Of a DNA stretch of 64,000 nt, positions 15,801-29,056 are shown one piece after another. The stretch's first letter is position 1. Every line of letters starts with the position of its first letter. Below the pieces are notes generated by a model, which saw only the letters and a list, made by a program, of their open reading frames with translations, was not told the DNA's origin and made no database searches. Location of the stretch: the NCBI GenBank assembly GCA_013433145.1, contig CM024190.1, positions 6,486,120-6,550,119 of the forward strand, read 5' to 3'. The translations under genes and the position numbers were made by a program. Source of the stretch: Ascaris suum. Taxonomy: Eukaryota > Nematoda > Chromadorea > Rhabditida > Ascarididae.

Positions 15801-18129
15801 CATTAAATCGCTAAAAGTCAAGCCTAGTAAAATCGTTCACGATGTTCTTCGTGTAGGTGGTATCGATAGCCAACTCAGCAATTCTTGAAGAAGTGAGAAA
15901 GATCGCCAACACAATTGCCTAGTGTGCTTTTCATGCAATCGAACCTATAGTAAATAACCGGATTCAAAGATGCATCGAAACAAGGCAAAACGATCTCCAA
16001 AACAAAGCGAAAACGACCTATGTGTGTGCTGTTGTTTTTTTTTTGTCGCTGAAAAATATATTTTATACGAAGTATTCTGATCCGTGAATGGTTGAATGAT
16101 TCATGGCATCGGATGTCGAATTAGCAGACACATAATGGCCGATGAATAGGATTACTACAAAGCATTCATATAAAACAATGCAGTAGTCCAGGTTTAAAAA
16201 TGCCATAGAAACATATCGCAACTGACTAAAGGCTGTAGCATAGCTGAGTGAACAAGCAAAGCAATTATACTTATCGCTAGTGCCCCTGCATGTTATTTGC
16301 TGCAAAAAGATCATTCAAAAGGCAAAGAGACTAAAATCCACAACTTACGAAATTCAGCTTGGAAACCGGCCTTAGATTAAAAGCAACACGCATGGAATCC
16401 CGGAACAATTTTTACCTGCCTGGCAATTTGGTGTAGCGGATGAGCATACATTTGTACATATGAGTACATACAAACATGATCAAAAACTAGAAAAAAATGA
16501 GCAAAAACCGGCTTATAAGCCTTAGCATCTATTACCATTAAATTACCAGAAGGCAAAAGCTCGACTGCAGTGAGTAACTTGCCGGTATCACGTTGGCGGA
16601 ATTACTGCTAATCTGATTAGGATCGATATGCATTGGCCGATTCGTTCCTTGAGACAAAAAACAAGGGATCTCTCGTTACGTCAACTGCATTAAATGTTGA
16701 TTGGCACACCGGCCAGGCAAACATGCACTTCTCATACGCTATTTCTACCTTCCAAACTATCCCGGCACTTCTCTTCTTAATGTTTGCGTCATTTTAACAA
16801 GCTTTTAAAAATTTACGCCTATAAAAACGCACAACGAAACGTCAAGAATGGGTGGGTCATAAATAGTTGCGAGGAAGGGGAGCGGAGAGGGCATATAAGG
16901 AAACGAGGATAAAGGCTGCCAAAGCAAAGTAATATAATGAATAAGGCAACGGGAATTAATCCTTCTTGCACTCAGCACTCCTTTCCAACAATTATTTTCA
17001 CTAGCCCCATAGGCCGATTAAAATGACGAAGTGAAGTGGCTCACATAAAAAGACAAAAAATTTCGGGTAACTCAAGTACCATGATTGTGCACAAATACAA
17101 AAATGCATCTTATCGAAATCTTTTGAAGGAAGAAAACGGTGCTGCAGAAAAGTCGTTGAAAGCTACAGTCATATATATATATAATACAAGAAATTTTTCT
17201 TACTCTTTACAAACCCTTCCTCCGCTCACTCTCCAATTTCTGCGAATGTGAAAGAGGTTAGACCTGCCTCTATATTTTGAAATACTAGACTCATATTTAT
17301 CCAGGTAGAAGCAACAACTGCACAAGCGAGTTAGCATGATAGAAAAGCATTTAAAAAAAATTTTTTTTATTGAATCCGCCTGGTAAATGAGACAAAAATA
17401 AAACTTCAATTTACAATTGAACAAAACTACAAGCCGCATGCTCTCATATCTTCCCGTCATATCGTAGGAGATACGCAATGATGGGCGCTTGGCTTATAAA
17501 AGTGCTAACTAGGTGATAAGCTAGTAGCATGTTGACGCTTTGGAAAACGCTTGCGTGGAAAAAGTCGACAACTATCCTCGACGGTACACTTGATTGCGTT
17601 ATTTTGGTAGGTTATATTTCCGGTTGTTGATTTTATAATTATCGCATCCGTTTTATTCCAAAAATCAATTCGAAAAATATATTAAAAAATTCTGTTCACC
17701 GATATAAACAATGAAAAATTTTTGCAAAAAAAAAAAAAAAAACAAAATTTTTACAAGAATTCAAACAACGAAAATTTACAAGACTATATGAATAAAACTA
17801 TTGCAAATATATGTGCAATTTATATGATTAACGAAAATGCTTTTAAGTGGAAAACAGCTGAAACACTTATTGACTAAGGTAATCGATTTTGGAAAATTTT
17901 TTAAAAAAAAGTGATTTAACGAATAGTCTATTATTAAAACCTGTTGCTATAGAACTATTTCGAGCATAAAAAGTATACTAAGAGGAGAGAGTAAACTCGA
18001 ACAGTAACCATTCAGTTGATACAATGATAAGCAAAAACTATTCGCTATCATTTTAGCAATTTTTTTTTTTTTTTGAGCAAACATATCGAAGCACGAGCAA
18101 ATGAACTTGATGGAGAAAATGCAAAAAGA

Positions 18130-18240
18130 ACGCATAGCTTCCAACACTTCCATTATAAATAATTGCGAAGTAAATACTCAGTAATTTCTTTTTTTAGTCC
18201 TTAAATACACGATGATGCTTCCAACACTTCCATTAAATAG
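18130..18240. repeat. Direct repeat around GCTTCCAACACTTCCATTA
   Basis: The motif GCTTCCAACACTTCCATTA occurs twice about 80 bp apart, with TTTTTAGTCCT also repeated nearby. It is probably a local duplication that has diverged. Confidence 0.7.
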
Positions 18241-19924
18241 GAAATTTTTAGTCCTATTATATTTCAAATTTTGGATGGTTTTTTTTTAAAAATATATGAT
18301 GCTTTTTCTAGGCCACAAATATCTTTTATATAGGGCGGTTTCGAATAGAGCAATTTTGTAAATTATCCATATTTACCTAAAATATACAATAATGAAATCT
18401 AGTGAGGAAAAAATTCTAATAAACTGGAAAATCCACAAAGATAATAGCAATTTTTTAACAGTCTCATTTACGAAAAAAAAAAAAACCTCCAGTATATGCA
18501 TTAAAAAAAAATCAACAAAATAATATCCAGTAAAAATTTTTCCTATACGATCGAAAAACTTAAAACACTCAAAGGAAAGTCGTTTGATTTTAAAAAAATG
18601 TCTGGCACGTTCAAACTATACAAATTCCCTGTCGAGAAAAAAAAATGAGAAAAAAAAAAGCAAGTGAAAATATGACAAAACTTTATGAACAATAGAGTGA
18701 TAAAGTATAGACAATTTTTATCACCACATATCAATGATGCACTTAAAATCACAACCGAATAGCAAACATTTTGTCTGAATGAAAATCATTTTCTCTAATG
18801 GGGGCATTTCATTAGGGAATATTTTCCCTAAAGCGGGAATGGGTAGCATTTCATCTCTTCGAATGTATCAAATATTCCCTTAATGAATTCGTTCACATAA
18901 AACGAATTCTTTTTGAATCGATAAATTAATTTACTCGTATTCTTTCAGCTACTTTTTTGAAATGATATTGAATACAGCGATTTTTTTTTTTTTTTTTAGT
19001 TTCAAATCTTTATTAAGTGATTATCGATAATTCTTGACAGCTACAATTGTAATAAATCAATTTTTTCTTTTGTTTCGGCTATAATCATCTATTTTCTTTA
19101 TGATTTCCTCACTTAGCCAAATAGTAAATATGAACTTATTCCTTGCAACAATTATTTATTTTATTCCACTCAAACAAAAAACTCAGTAATACTCGAAATA
19201 GCACTGTTTGATGGAAAGACAATGCAATCATCTTGCTTGTTAAACGTGCTATACCTTTTCTTCTTTTCTCTTAATAATAATAAAGCATGAAATCACAATC
19301 TAATCGAGTAAATATATAAGGAAGCAAGAAAGTATAAATAAGTATAAACGTTGCATATAACAACGAAAGCAAAGACCACAGGTCATGAGGAATAGAGACG
19401 CGTCGAAATGCAGAAATGAAGATGTGATAATTAGTGGCAGCCGACAAGTAGCGGATATCGCTGACAGATTTCACTGCTTCAAGCATCACAAGTTACCTGT
19501 CATAACCACCTCATATGGTAGAGAGTTCAGGGCAGGAGCAACCCGAAAAGCAAAAGAATTAAGCTGATCAGTTCGATTCGGTGACTTCCTTTCAATTTGA
19601 AGATGGTGAAGCCTCGAACGTGGTGCTAACTTTGTAGAAGAGAAAATTCTCTTCAGTCGACTTGTTGCGATATTTTATACTTGCACACCGGTGTAATTTC
19701 ATCTGAATGCATATCCTTCGATGCGGATTGTCTTTAGTGTTCTCTTTTTCAGCATCTCTACAAAACGCTCGAGACAAAAGGTAAAGAAGGCAATGAAACG
19801 GAAAAGCGGAAACAATTATTTGCATCGCTTTTTTATTAGTACTATTTGTCCAGTGAATATTCAATTCTCTTTTCAATCACTATTTAGCATAAACTGGGTA
19901 TTTTACCGTCAAGTTTGGTTACTG

Positions 19925-19972
19925 CTTGCTCAAATTGTTCCAAAACTAATTGTAAAATACAATTAGAGCAAG
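19925..19972. repeat. Nested inverted repeat
   Basis: The inner arms CTAATTGTA and TACAATTAG (19946-19966) have a 3-nt spacer. The outer words CTTGCTC (19925-19931) and GAGCAAG (19966-19972) are also complementary. No associated gene is seen. Confidence 0.7.
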
Positions 19973-20583
19973 AAATATGATGCTGTCACTTACGAACCAT
20001 TTTTGCTTTGCATTAATAAATCACCCACCTTTCCTACAGTACATTTGAAGAAAGAATAGTGGATTTAAATATCGTCTATAGTTGTTGTTGATGCTGTGAA
20101 ACAACGGGAAAAGAATAAAGAAGCAATGCGAAAAAAAGTGTCACACGGACTCCACTCATGAAATAGAAATATTCTAGCAGTGCTCGACGCTGACAGCCGA
20201 AGAATAGAAATGTGTTGAAGAATAAACTTAACACAACTTGAAGATCGGCTGTCACAAAGAAACAGATGGAGTAAGCTATCTATCACAAATCACAACAACA
20301 ACACCAAGCAAATCTCGATATTTTGAACATGGCGTATAAAATGTGTTTTATCGACGCACTAGTGGGTGCAGCTCCAACGTCGGCACATATCCTTAGCAGA
20401 CAGCTGTCACACTATCAAGCCTCTATTCCAGCATACGCCACTACACGCCAAATAGCTGTAAATAAGCAACGCTTAAGCGCTCGTGAATCTCTTGCAACAT
20501 TCATTTTGCAAAGCCACATAGCAATTAGAATAACGTCAAATTTTTAACGCTAAAATTAAACACGCCTCTCTCGAAATAGCAGG

Positions 20584-20603
20584 AATTGCATATATATGCA
20601 ATT
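20584..20603. repeat. 20-bp perfect palindrome
   Basis: AATTGCATATATATGCAATT reads the same on both strands. No gene is nearby. Confidence 0.9.
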
Positions 20604-23600
20604 GAAGAATCTCCTTCAAGTGATGCCGAATGTTGACCGGCGAAAAAGAGGACGATTCATACCGTTGGTGATAGCTCTTACTGTACCTGCTTGTTCTTTT
20701 CCGAATCAGCGTGTGGAAGAGAACATTAGTCTCACCTGACTTCTAAAGGGTCATGTTAAAAAAAAATACCACCTTCTTTCATAAAAAAGAATCTCGCCGA
20801 TGGACCGCCGTTAATCGCGAGATAATACGGATATGCGTTCAAGAAAGCTGCAGTTTTGTTTCCGCCTGTCTTCTATTCACCGATTTTCATTTCCTCTCCC
20901 TCCCCCCTCCCCCCTCCCCTTAACTTCTATTCATAATAAAATATCAAGAGAGCATTGCGGCGATGAAGGCAGACCAAACAACAAACACAAATGAAATTAC
21001 TAAGCTCCGCATCACATAGCATTTAAGAATTGATATTTCTAGAAATAGGGAAATATTTTCTATATTGCATTGAAATGACGATAAATAATAACAAACACAA
21101 AAAATGAAAAACCAAATCTGATGGAACGAATGAAAAAGATTAAACCCGCACAATAATAAAGAACGTCCTAAATGAAACATAAATTGCATTACAGAAGTTT
21201 GTGCGCATAAAACGGCTATACCTCCATTATATCGTTCTGAGACGAATTGCAACTTTAGATGGAAGCACTTCCGAAATCTTTAAAAATAAAAATGTTACAT
21301 GGATATCGAACTCTAAACGCTGCTAGAAATGGATCCTTGAAATCGAGACAAAATTCAATGAGATGGAACCATTCGCCGAGACTTACGCTAACAAATCATT
21401 TGTTGAAATGAACGTTATTGTCGGATCAAAATGAAACACGCTCTGAACTTGTTTTCATAAGTAAAGCGTTGTTGATGTATATCAAAAGCTGCCCATATGA
21501 AGCAAGCATATGAGTGAGCGAACTCAGAAAAATACATAGAGCGATGAACTTGAAAATATTTTATGGATTTGTGCACAAAATTTATGTTATAAGCCTAGCA
21601 ATTTTTACGCTCAATCTGCTTGCAAAATTCAGCTGCTCCTCTATTACGTACAAACGCGTCGGTCGAAATCGAAATTAGCACTCTTCTGCTTTTTAGTGTT
21701 TTCGACGTAGAATACCGTTCAACGAGCATTCCCCTCTTGCTAAATTGGCGGTGGATGGATACGATGCCATCTTCCGCTCGCAATTTCATTAGTGAAATGA
21801 CTCTTGACTAAAGCGCACATTGCGATATAACTTAATATCAGACAACCAGCGCATGCTATTCTTATAGGTCCATTTGTATTGGAATGAATTATAAAAACTG
21901 ATATTGTGGTATCTTGACACATTCGATCCAATTTTAAAGAACATCCTCATCGATTACTCATTGGAGGAGCCATGAGCAACTGTCTACAATAAATTGTTTC
22001 TTTGAGGTTTTCAATAATAAACATGGCACTAGAATGGAATTGACGCTTCAAAAAAAAGAGGCATTATGAGATGATGAGTCTACTGTTAGATGAAAATGAG
22101 GAATAATGGCGATTAATGAGATGAATCCGATGAAACTATAGGGGAGTACATCAACAAAGTTGAAGTGTAACGTAGCTGCATCACTATGCATCGATTGGAA
22201 CTTCTAACAAAAAAAAAAAACATATATTTCATTCGTTCCCTTCGACGATTAGAATTCGCTAGCAATTGAGTGAATTTCGTAAACCTTAGGAGAGAACAAC
22301 TATCCTCTTCTTTTGTTCGGTTTACTAACAAACATAAATAGTAATGTCAATTAACGCGTTAAAATCAAAGTTTTAAGTTGATTTGACAAAGAAATTCTTT
22401 TTTTTTTGTACTTCCGGTGATTGCTTAAACGGATTAAACTAGATAGTTCGATGATCGTATGAATTACTCGAGGTTGAATTGCCTAATAGCTAAAATTTAA
22501 AAAATTATTCGTTAGATGTTTGTATCAACATTCCGAATAAATCGATGATGTTTTTGGCGATTAAATTTCCGTAAAGCATTCAAAACTTTCGTTTTCGATT
22601 TTTTTTTTCGTTACCTTCTTATGTGTTATTTCATTTTTGAGAATAAGCTTTAAAATACATCAAATTCGTCGTTTAAACTTCGAGGCAGCTAATAAACTTT
22701 TAATGCCAATCGTCTGCATCAAAACTAGAGCAGTTAACCATCAGAAAAAAAAAACCTCAATGATAAAGATCTAACGAATTCCACTGATCGTTTCACCTTT
22801 CCCACCGTTGCTGACTTTCCGTTTACATGAAGAAGCTACTCATCGATCTATGTTCGCCTCATAATCCCTAACTGCTTCCTAAAAATTTTGAAGTGCCAAT
22901 GAATTAACACTGAAAATTGAGTTCCACTTAGGTTTTCAATCTCAGCTTCGTTATCATTACTTCAACAACACCACATTGATTAACCTATTAATGTCATATT
23001 AAATCCACACAATTACGAATCGTATATTGGTGAAACAACTTCAGCGTTATGTCGTACTAGCTAATATGGCAAAATCCAAATTGAAATTGCAATGAACATC
23101 AAAGAAAACTTCTCTTTGCAATAAATATAACACATATGATACATTTAAAAAAGGCTTTTAGTCATTTACTCACTTGAACCAATAGTGAAATAAAATTGTC
23201 GCATTGCTCCGTCTTCATTTTTCCCTCACTCCCTCACTTCTGCCCTCTCCTACCCCCCCCCCCCTTTCCTGGCCATTCCGTAATCAAAAGACTTTTTCAA
23301 GTCAAATGCAGAAACATAGAAAGTCCATCATTAACTTTGCAATTTGTTGTAGTCCACATATACTTATCCTCTACTAGCTCCAAACCACCTAGATTTACCA
23401 TTATCACGCGTGGTAATGATACTGACTTTATTACCGTCATTTCTAGTGTTCACATTTACTTGCATGAAACAACTGAAATATTCGTCGCACTTCCTCACAA
23501 CTCTTCCAATAGCAACGCTAAATTACATCATCGAATCTTAATCGATAGTTACGCCACCTTAAGACAACCTAACCGAAAGCCCTCTTTTTATGAAGTACCT

Positions 23601-24199
23601 ACTCTTTCTGTACTGTAGGTATATTCAACAAATTGAAATGCTCACACATAACACAACACCTATTTATTTACTAATGTCGAACATAAAGTCCAATCGATTT
23701 GTTGGAAGCGTTCTATTCTCGTGTTCCGACCTGTCAACAACTGAACACTTAACCACCCTTAAATCATCAAATATGTCCCTTCATCAAGTTTTGCCATCAC
23801 AAATGGCGTTCATTATCGAAACGTTTGAGAAAAATGCTAGAGGATAAAAGGTGGAAAAGATTGGAAACAGAACTTTTTTCGACTATTCGTTTGTTGTCTA
23901 CGGAAACCTCGTCTATGAAATTAATCTGAACATCTTGTTTGTCAGTTTTCGGTGACCAACAACCTATATCAACTGTATTTTACACTTCAAAATATTCAAT
24001 TCCTTTCATGAAGATTACTTTCAACGTTAGTTTTATGCAAGCCCACACTTTCAGGATCTGTTCGCCGAAATTGCGCCCGCATTAATGACTTTGTACCATC
24101 GATTCTCACCATCAATTATCGAATAAAGAGTTCAAATTGGAAAATTTTCGACGTAAGTAACGAAAATTTGCCGCCATCAAATCACTCGTTGAGCCAACT

Positions 24200-24457
<258 letters not shown>

Positions 24458-25855
24458 AATTGTAAACGAGCCGAAAGAGTGAACTAAGAGCACTCGATGT
24501 TCCATGAAAAGCACTTCAGGAAGTACGTAGTGCACGTTCTCTTCCGCTTCAGCACAGCTCTCTTTTTTCATACTGCAAAATGTGTATCGAGTTTTGTCGC
24601 ATTTATGCATCAAAATTTTCGCCTTAAAACGCACTCGTTTTCCTTGAATTTTTCGTTTCGAAGCATGATTACACGGTAATATCAGTCGGAATCGCTGATT
24701 TCCATGCTAGAAAATTGAATAATTAATTTTTTTTTTTTGGAAAACTTGGAACGGAATGTGAGAAAGGCGGTTTCGGCAAAAACTTCGAAATCAGCACCCT
24801 TCATTGTTCGATCTTAACCTCTGAGCTTTGCGCATTGGACAAAATGGTCAAAATTTTCGATGTTTCAACTGCAATTCGTAGAAAACGGCCATATTCTGAA
24901 ATTATCGCCTGATTAACTGGTGTGTAAAAATTGCAAAATGTGGTAACTACACACTCATCCCTCCAAACTCAAATATTGAAGGTGAGCATATTCGAACGAT
25001 CAAGCAGTATCCGTCACTCAAAGAAAACATTAACAACTCAGCAAGTATGATACTTTAAATTAAGAACAAATTATGAGATACCGCAAATTTTAGCGGAAGT
25101 TGTAAAGAGTTTCAAATATACGATCCGAGTAGCTGATTTTAGCAATCCGTTTGTGAAAAAAAAAAAAAAAAAAGATAAAATGTATCGAAAAGATTTACTG
25201 CAAAGATCTCACCAAAAGAAAAAAAAACGGTGAATAATCACGAGAATTGGGAATGACTCGTTGAATCAAAGGTGAAGCTTCTTTCCTGTGTCGTTAATCA
25301 TCATCAAGATGCCATCGCCTGTGCACCCTGTCTAGATTGATAAAAAAGCAAATAGGTGCTAAAAAATGAGAGGTCACCGGATAGACGATTAGGTGCAATA
25401 TATATACACACAAACACGATGTCACTTATCATGCATCTCTAGATAGCAAACTTGTAAAACCCTGCTGAATATCGAAGCTGTCATCAACGCAACAAATAGA
25501 AGCGCTGCACTGAAAACGAAACAACCCAACGGCACTTGATGAACTGTGCGCTTTTATACTCGCCTTATCTGATCAACCAGATCAATAACATTCCAGCAAA
25601 TAACAAATAGACTAAATAATGATTTCAGTCTACAAAGTGTTCGATCGCTCGCACAAATGACCCACAAAAGATTAATTTTTGGATAAACTGACCAGTGTGA
25701 AACGCATGTGATTTTTTCTATCCTTATATGTCTCGAAAATCTTTTGAAGTTGGTAAATCAATGATAAAGATAAAGCGGTAAAGGGAGTTGTCGTATGATA
25801 CACGTTATGCCCTATCAGTCCCCTGAGTTTAACTTCCCAAACGACAGACAGATGA

Positions 25856-25983
<128 letters not shown>

Positions 25984-27895
25984 CTTACATAAACCAGCAT
26001 AAGTATGACATCAACATAGCGCCCTTTTCAAATGCAAATTTTTGACATCGCATGGAACAAAATAAAGATCTTAGCAAATCAACCGAAAGAGTTGAGTGTT
26101 TTGCTAAATCACAGCAACCTCTGGTGATTTCATTTCACATAATTCGAAACCACTTCATATCGAATTGTCCACTGAATTACAGTTTCATTCATTTTCTTTC
26201 GTTTTAAGAATGCTGTCTTTTTTTTTTTAATGAAACGAAGGCTATTTATTAATGTGGCGAAAATTTTTATGAAATACGTTCAGCATTATGCGATCACAAA
26301 TTGCCAGAAATATAGAACAAACTTGAAATATAGGATGAACTTGACAGTTTTATTAGAATGTTGAAACCCCTCAAATTTAATCTAAACGTAAAATTTTGCA
26401 ACAGAAAAAAAAAAACCTGGTTTGAAAACTAGACTTGATAGGTTCATTTAATTGTCGCCATAAAGCGACTTTTAGACAATTTCCCAGTATTAGTGATCTT
26501 ATGAGCAGTAATCGACAACTAATCGTTGGGCTTTGATTACAGAAGCAGTGAAGATTTGTTTGGGAATAACGGTGAAAACAAGGGGGCATCTAGGTGACTA
26601 GGCGAGAAAGAAACACGATAGAACATTTGTTGTGCAAAAGCACAGCTGTCATTAGGTGCTCAGTGATATGCATACTTGAATGATTGCTCCAATTTTGAAA
26701 ATCTCTGTCTCGATATGTGATTCACAAATTGCTTATCACTTCCATATCGAGCAACTTCAACAAATCAACTTGCATGGATTCAAATGAAGCTCCCATATTA
26801 TTATTTCGTTTATCGTTCATTATTCTGACATCCATATTTAAAATAATGAAAGCGTCAAAAGCCGTGAATCTATTCGAAATCGAAACGAATTAATGCATGC
26901 AAAAATTCCACGAAATTCATATTTATATGTTTTCAGAAAATTAGATTTTAAAAGGACGGATTCGATTCGCCTATTGTCTTCCATGACAATATCGCTGAGG
27001 ATTTCACGGCATGCAATAGACCATGAATTGATAGCAGATATTTATTCCTAGGAGTAATAGCAGTCAGGAAATTTTCTTTAATGCTCTCAAGCATTCTGTA
27101 ACGAAGCGGATGCTAAATTAACTGGAAAAAAAAACGATAAATGAACGAAAAATTGACGTGTTTTGATGGCGTAAAATACAATTCGATAAAGAATTTAGAG
27201 CCATTAACTTGAATTCTTCCGCTATTTCACAATGATCATATTTGCTTTGTGTTCTTTCTCATGCTATACGCATCTCTTTGTCAAAGAAAAATTAAAATTA
27301 GTTCACAAGTGTTGTAGTATCCACAAAGCCCGGAAAAGAGTGAATCATTCACGGATTTTGAGTCTGCGATTTGCAATATACCGAATCCCAATCGTCGCAT
27401 TTAGAACTGCTGTAAATTTATGAGAAGCCTCATGTATTCTAAAGATTTCAAATACGTTTCTCGAAGAGTCGTGTCTTGAGCGATGACTGCGAAGCGATAT
27501 CATTCTTTACCGCACTATATGCATACAATTAAATCGTATAATAATCGTTTCACTGATTATATGAAATAAACATTGCATGATTCACAATACCCGTTCAATA
27601 TATCAGGCCAATAGAAATATCACAGTTTCACTTCAGATCGCAACGATAATCAAGTGTATACCATGATTCTAGGATTAAATGTACGATAGAATATTTTCAG
27701 CAATGAAATATAGCTCGAGAACAATTTAAAAAAACCTGTGCGCAGCATTTTCCAAACTTCTTGTTTTTGAAGAAATGATATGCGCCCTGCGTAGAGAGTA
27801 ACAGTTTGAAGTACCATTATATTATTCTCTCCCCTTAGCCCTCAATTAACGAGCATCTACCATAGTCGGCAAATTGATGAGTACATATGAAAACT

Positions 27896-27901
27896 TTTAT
27901 T
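27896..27901 (-). promoter_or_regulatory. Possible polyadenylation signal for the membrane-protein gene
   Basis: An AATAAA hexamer on the minus strand lies 328 nt after the TGA at 28231-28229. It is the first such hexamer I noticed downstream of the stop. In AT-rich DNA such hexamers are common, so this is only positional support. Confidence 0.35.
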
Positions 27902-28228
27902 GCGGATCACAGACAGTAATGTCCACTAATTTCTCGATGAAAAACTTTCCCTCAGAAGAATCCGAGAGTTTGAAAAAACAGTCGTGAAACGTCGAGGATT
28001 AGATGCGTACAGGTGCCTTAGGAAAACACAAAATCCACCATAAAATCAGAAATCATCAAAGAACACTAGCTAAAATTGTAACTGTTAAAGGACATTGAAG
28101 CTTTTTTCATCAGCATTTTTGACATAAATAGCGTTCTTGCCGAAAACGCCTCATTCCAATTAGCGTTGCAGTTTTGTCTTCCTCTGGGAATGGAGACACA
28201 CGCTACGAAACGGTGAAAATCGCCTCGC

Positions 28229-29056
28229 TCATATGGGCAGATGTCGAAAAGGTGAATACTGCAGCATAGGTTGTTTCGCGAAAATAAACTCGGCCTCAGC
28301 AACACTTAGCGGATGCAAACGCCTTCGTGGGGAAGGCCTCACGATTGGTCGTTGCAATGGTACGGCAGATAGATCAGTAGGGGGTGAGGGCACATGATAA
28401 GAAGGCAAAAGTCTGCGTGGTCTCCGCAAAGGATAGACACCGAAGCGATAGGATGGTCTCCGACTGCACACTTGTGAGGAGGCCAATGAGCCATTACAAA
28501 TGTGTGATGTTGGTGCTACAATGTCGCTTGAAATATCATGACTAGGGTTTGCATACAACTCTGGCGTATATACGGCACGACATCTCTCTGCATGGCAATT
28601 TTCGTTGCAAATGGGGGATGACGAATGCGTTGAATCCCGTTTCAACTCAAAAGTGCCGATTTTATTCTCACTTTGAAGGTAATTTTGGCTATCTGTTCGT
28701 TGCACTGTGGTGTTGTTATGACGCTGTGAAGGAAGAAATGAGTCAGTGCTCTCCGGTGGCATTTCGTATGAACGAGAATCAGCCACGGTAGCGTTTATGG
28801 AAACAAGCGGCGTTTCTTCAAGTTGACCCTCTTTCGAAGGCACTTCATCTCGACAGGTGTTCACCAAAACTGCACGCTCACTTGACACATCGTACTGATT
28901 AACAGCCATGACAGTTGTATCGCAAGGCTCATGATGCCTTACCATCGTTCGCTTCGAGCGGTTATTTGGATTGATTATCATGTGATTGCCACGTAACTTT
29001 CTCGCCGAATTCCACATCGCCTCAACGTGCCAATACCAATGCCAATAGATATATAG
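28229..29056 (-). CDS. Last exon of the membrane-protein gene (final membrane segment and hydrophilic tail)
   Basis: There are 275 codons and a TGA, the longest open frame in the window. The exon starts after the acceptor GTCGATTGCAG, just downstream of an in-frame stop, so it must be entered by splicing. It opens with a Trp-rich hydrophobic segment (LYIYWHWYWHVEAMW) and a basic SARKLR turn. The tail is rich in Ser, Thr, Asn, Pro and Arg, has a small Cys cluster (CNENCHAERC) and several Arg/Pro stretches near the end (PLRRPRRLLPS, RPSPRRRLHP). The tail is probably cytoplasmic and disordered, an inference from composition. No known domain was recognised. A possible AATAAA lies 328 nt beyond the stop. 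Confidence 0.82.
   Translation of the reverse strand, partial: LYIYWHWYWHVEAMWNSARKLRGNHMIINPNNRSKRTMVRHHEPCDTTVMAVNQYDVSSERAVLVNTCRDEVPSKEGQLEETPLVSINATVADSRSYEMPPESTDSFLPSQRHNNTTVQRTDSQNYLQSENKIGTFELKRDSTHSSSPICNENCHAERCRAVYTPELYANPSHDISSDIVAPTSHICNGSLASSQVCSRRPSYRFGVYPLRRPRRLLPSYHVPSPPTDLSAVPLQRPIVRPSPRRRLHPLSVAEAEFIFAKQPMLQYSPFRHLPI

Noticed and set aside
16340..16490. Minus-strand donors GGCAG|GTAAAA and TTTC|GTAAGTT with tiny open stretches
   Set aside because: The stretches are about 20 and 7 codons, lack good acceptors and cannot be linked into a longer coding chain.
19569..19585. GTTCGATTC, a B-box-like motif
   Set aside because: No D-arm, anticodon arm or acceptor stem at the required spacing.
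20735..20760. Strong minus-strand donor TCAG|GTGAGACT
   Set aside because: The sequence before it has stops in all frames within a few codons of the nearest acceptor, so no credible exon ends there.
23196..23847. Overlapping 140- and 85-codon plus-strand ORFs
   Set aside because: The plus strand is pyrimidine-rich here, which lowers stop frequency. The sequence is Ser/Pro/Leu-rich without motifs or splice support.
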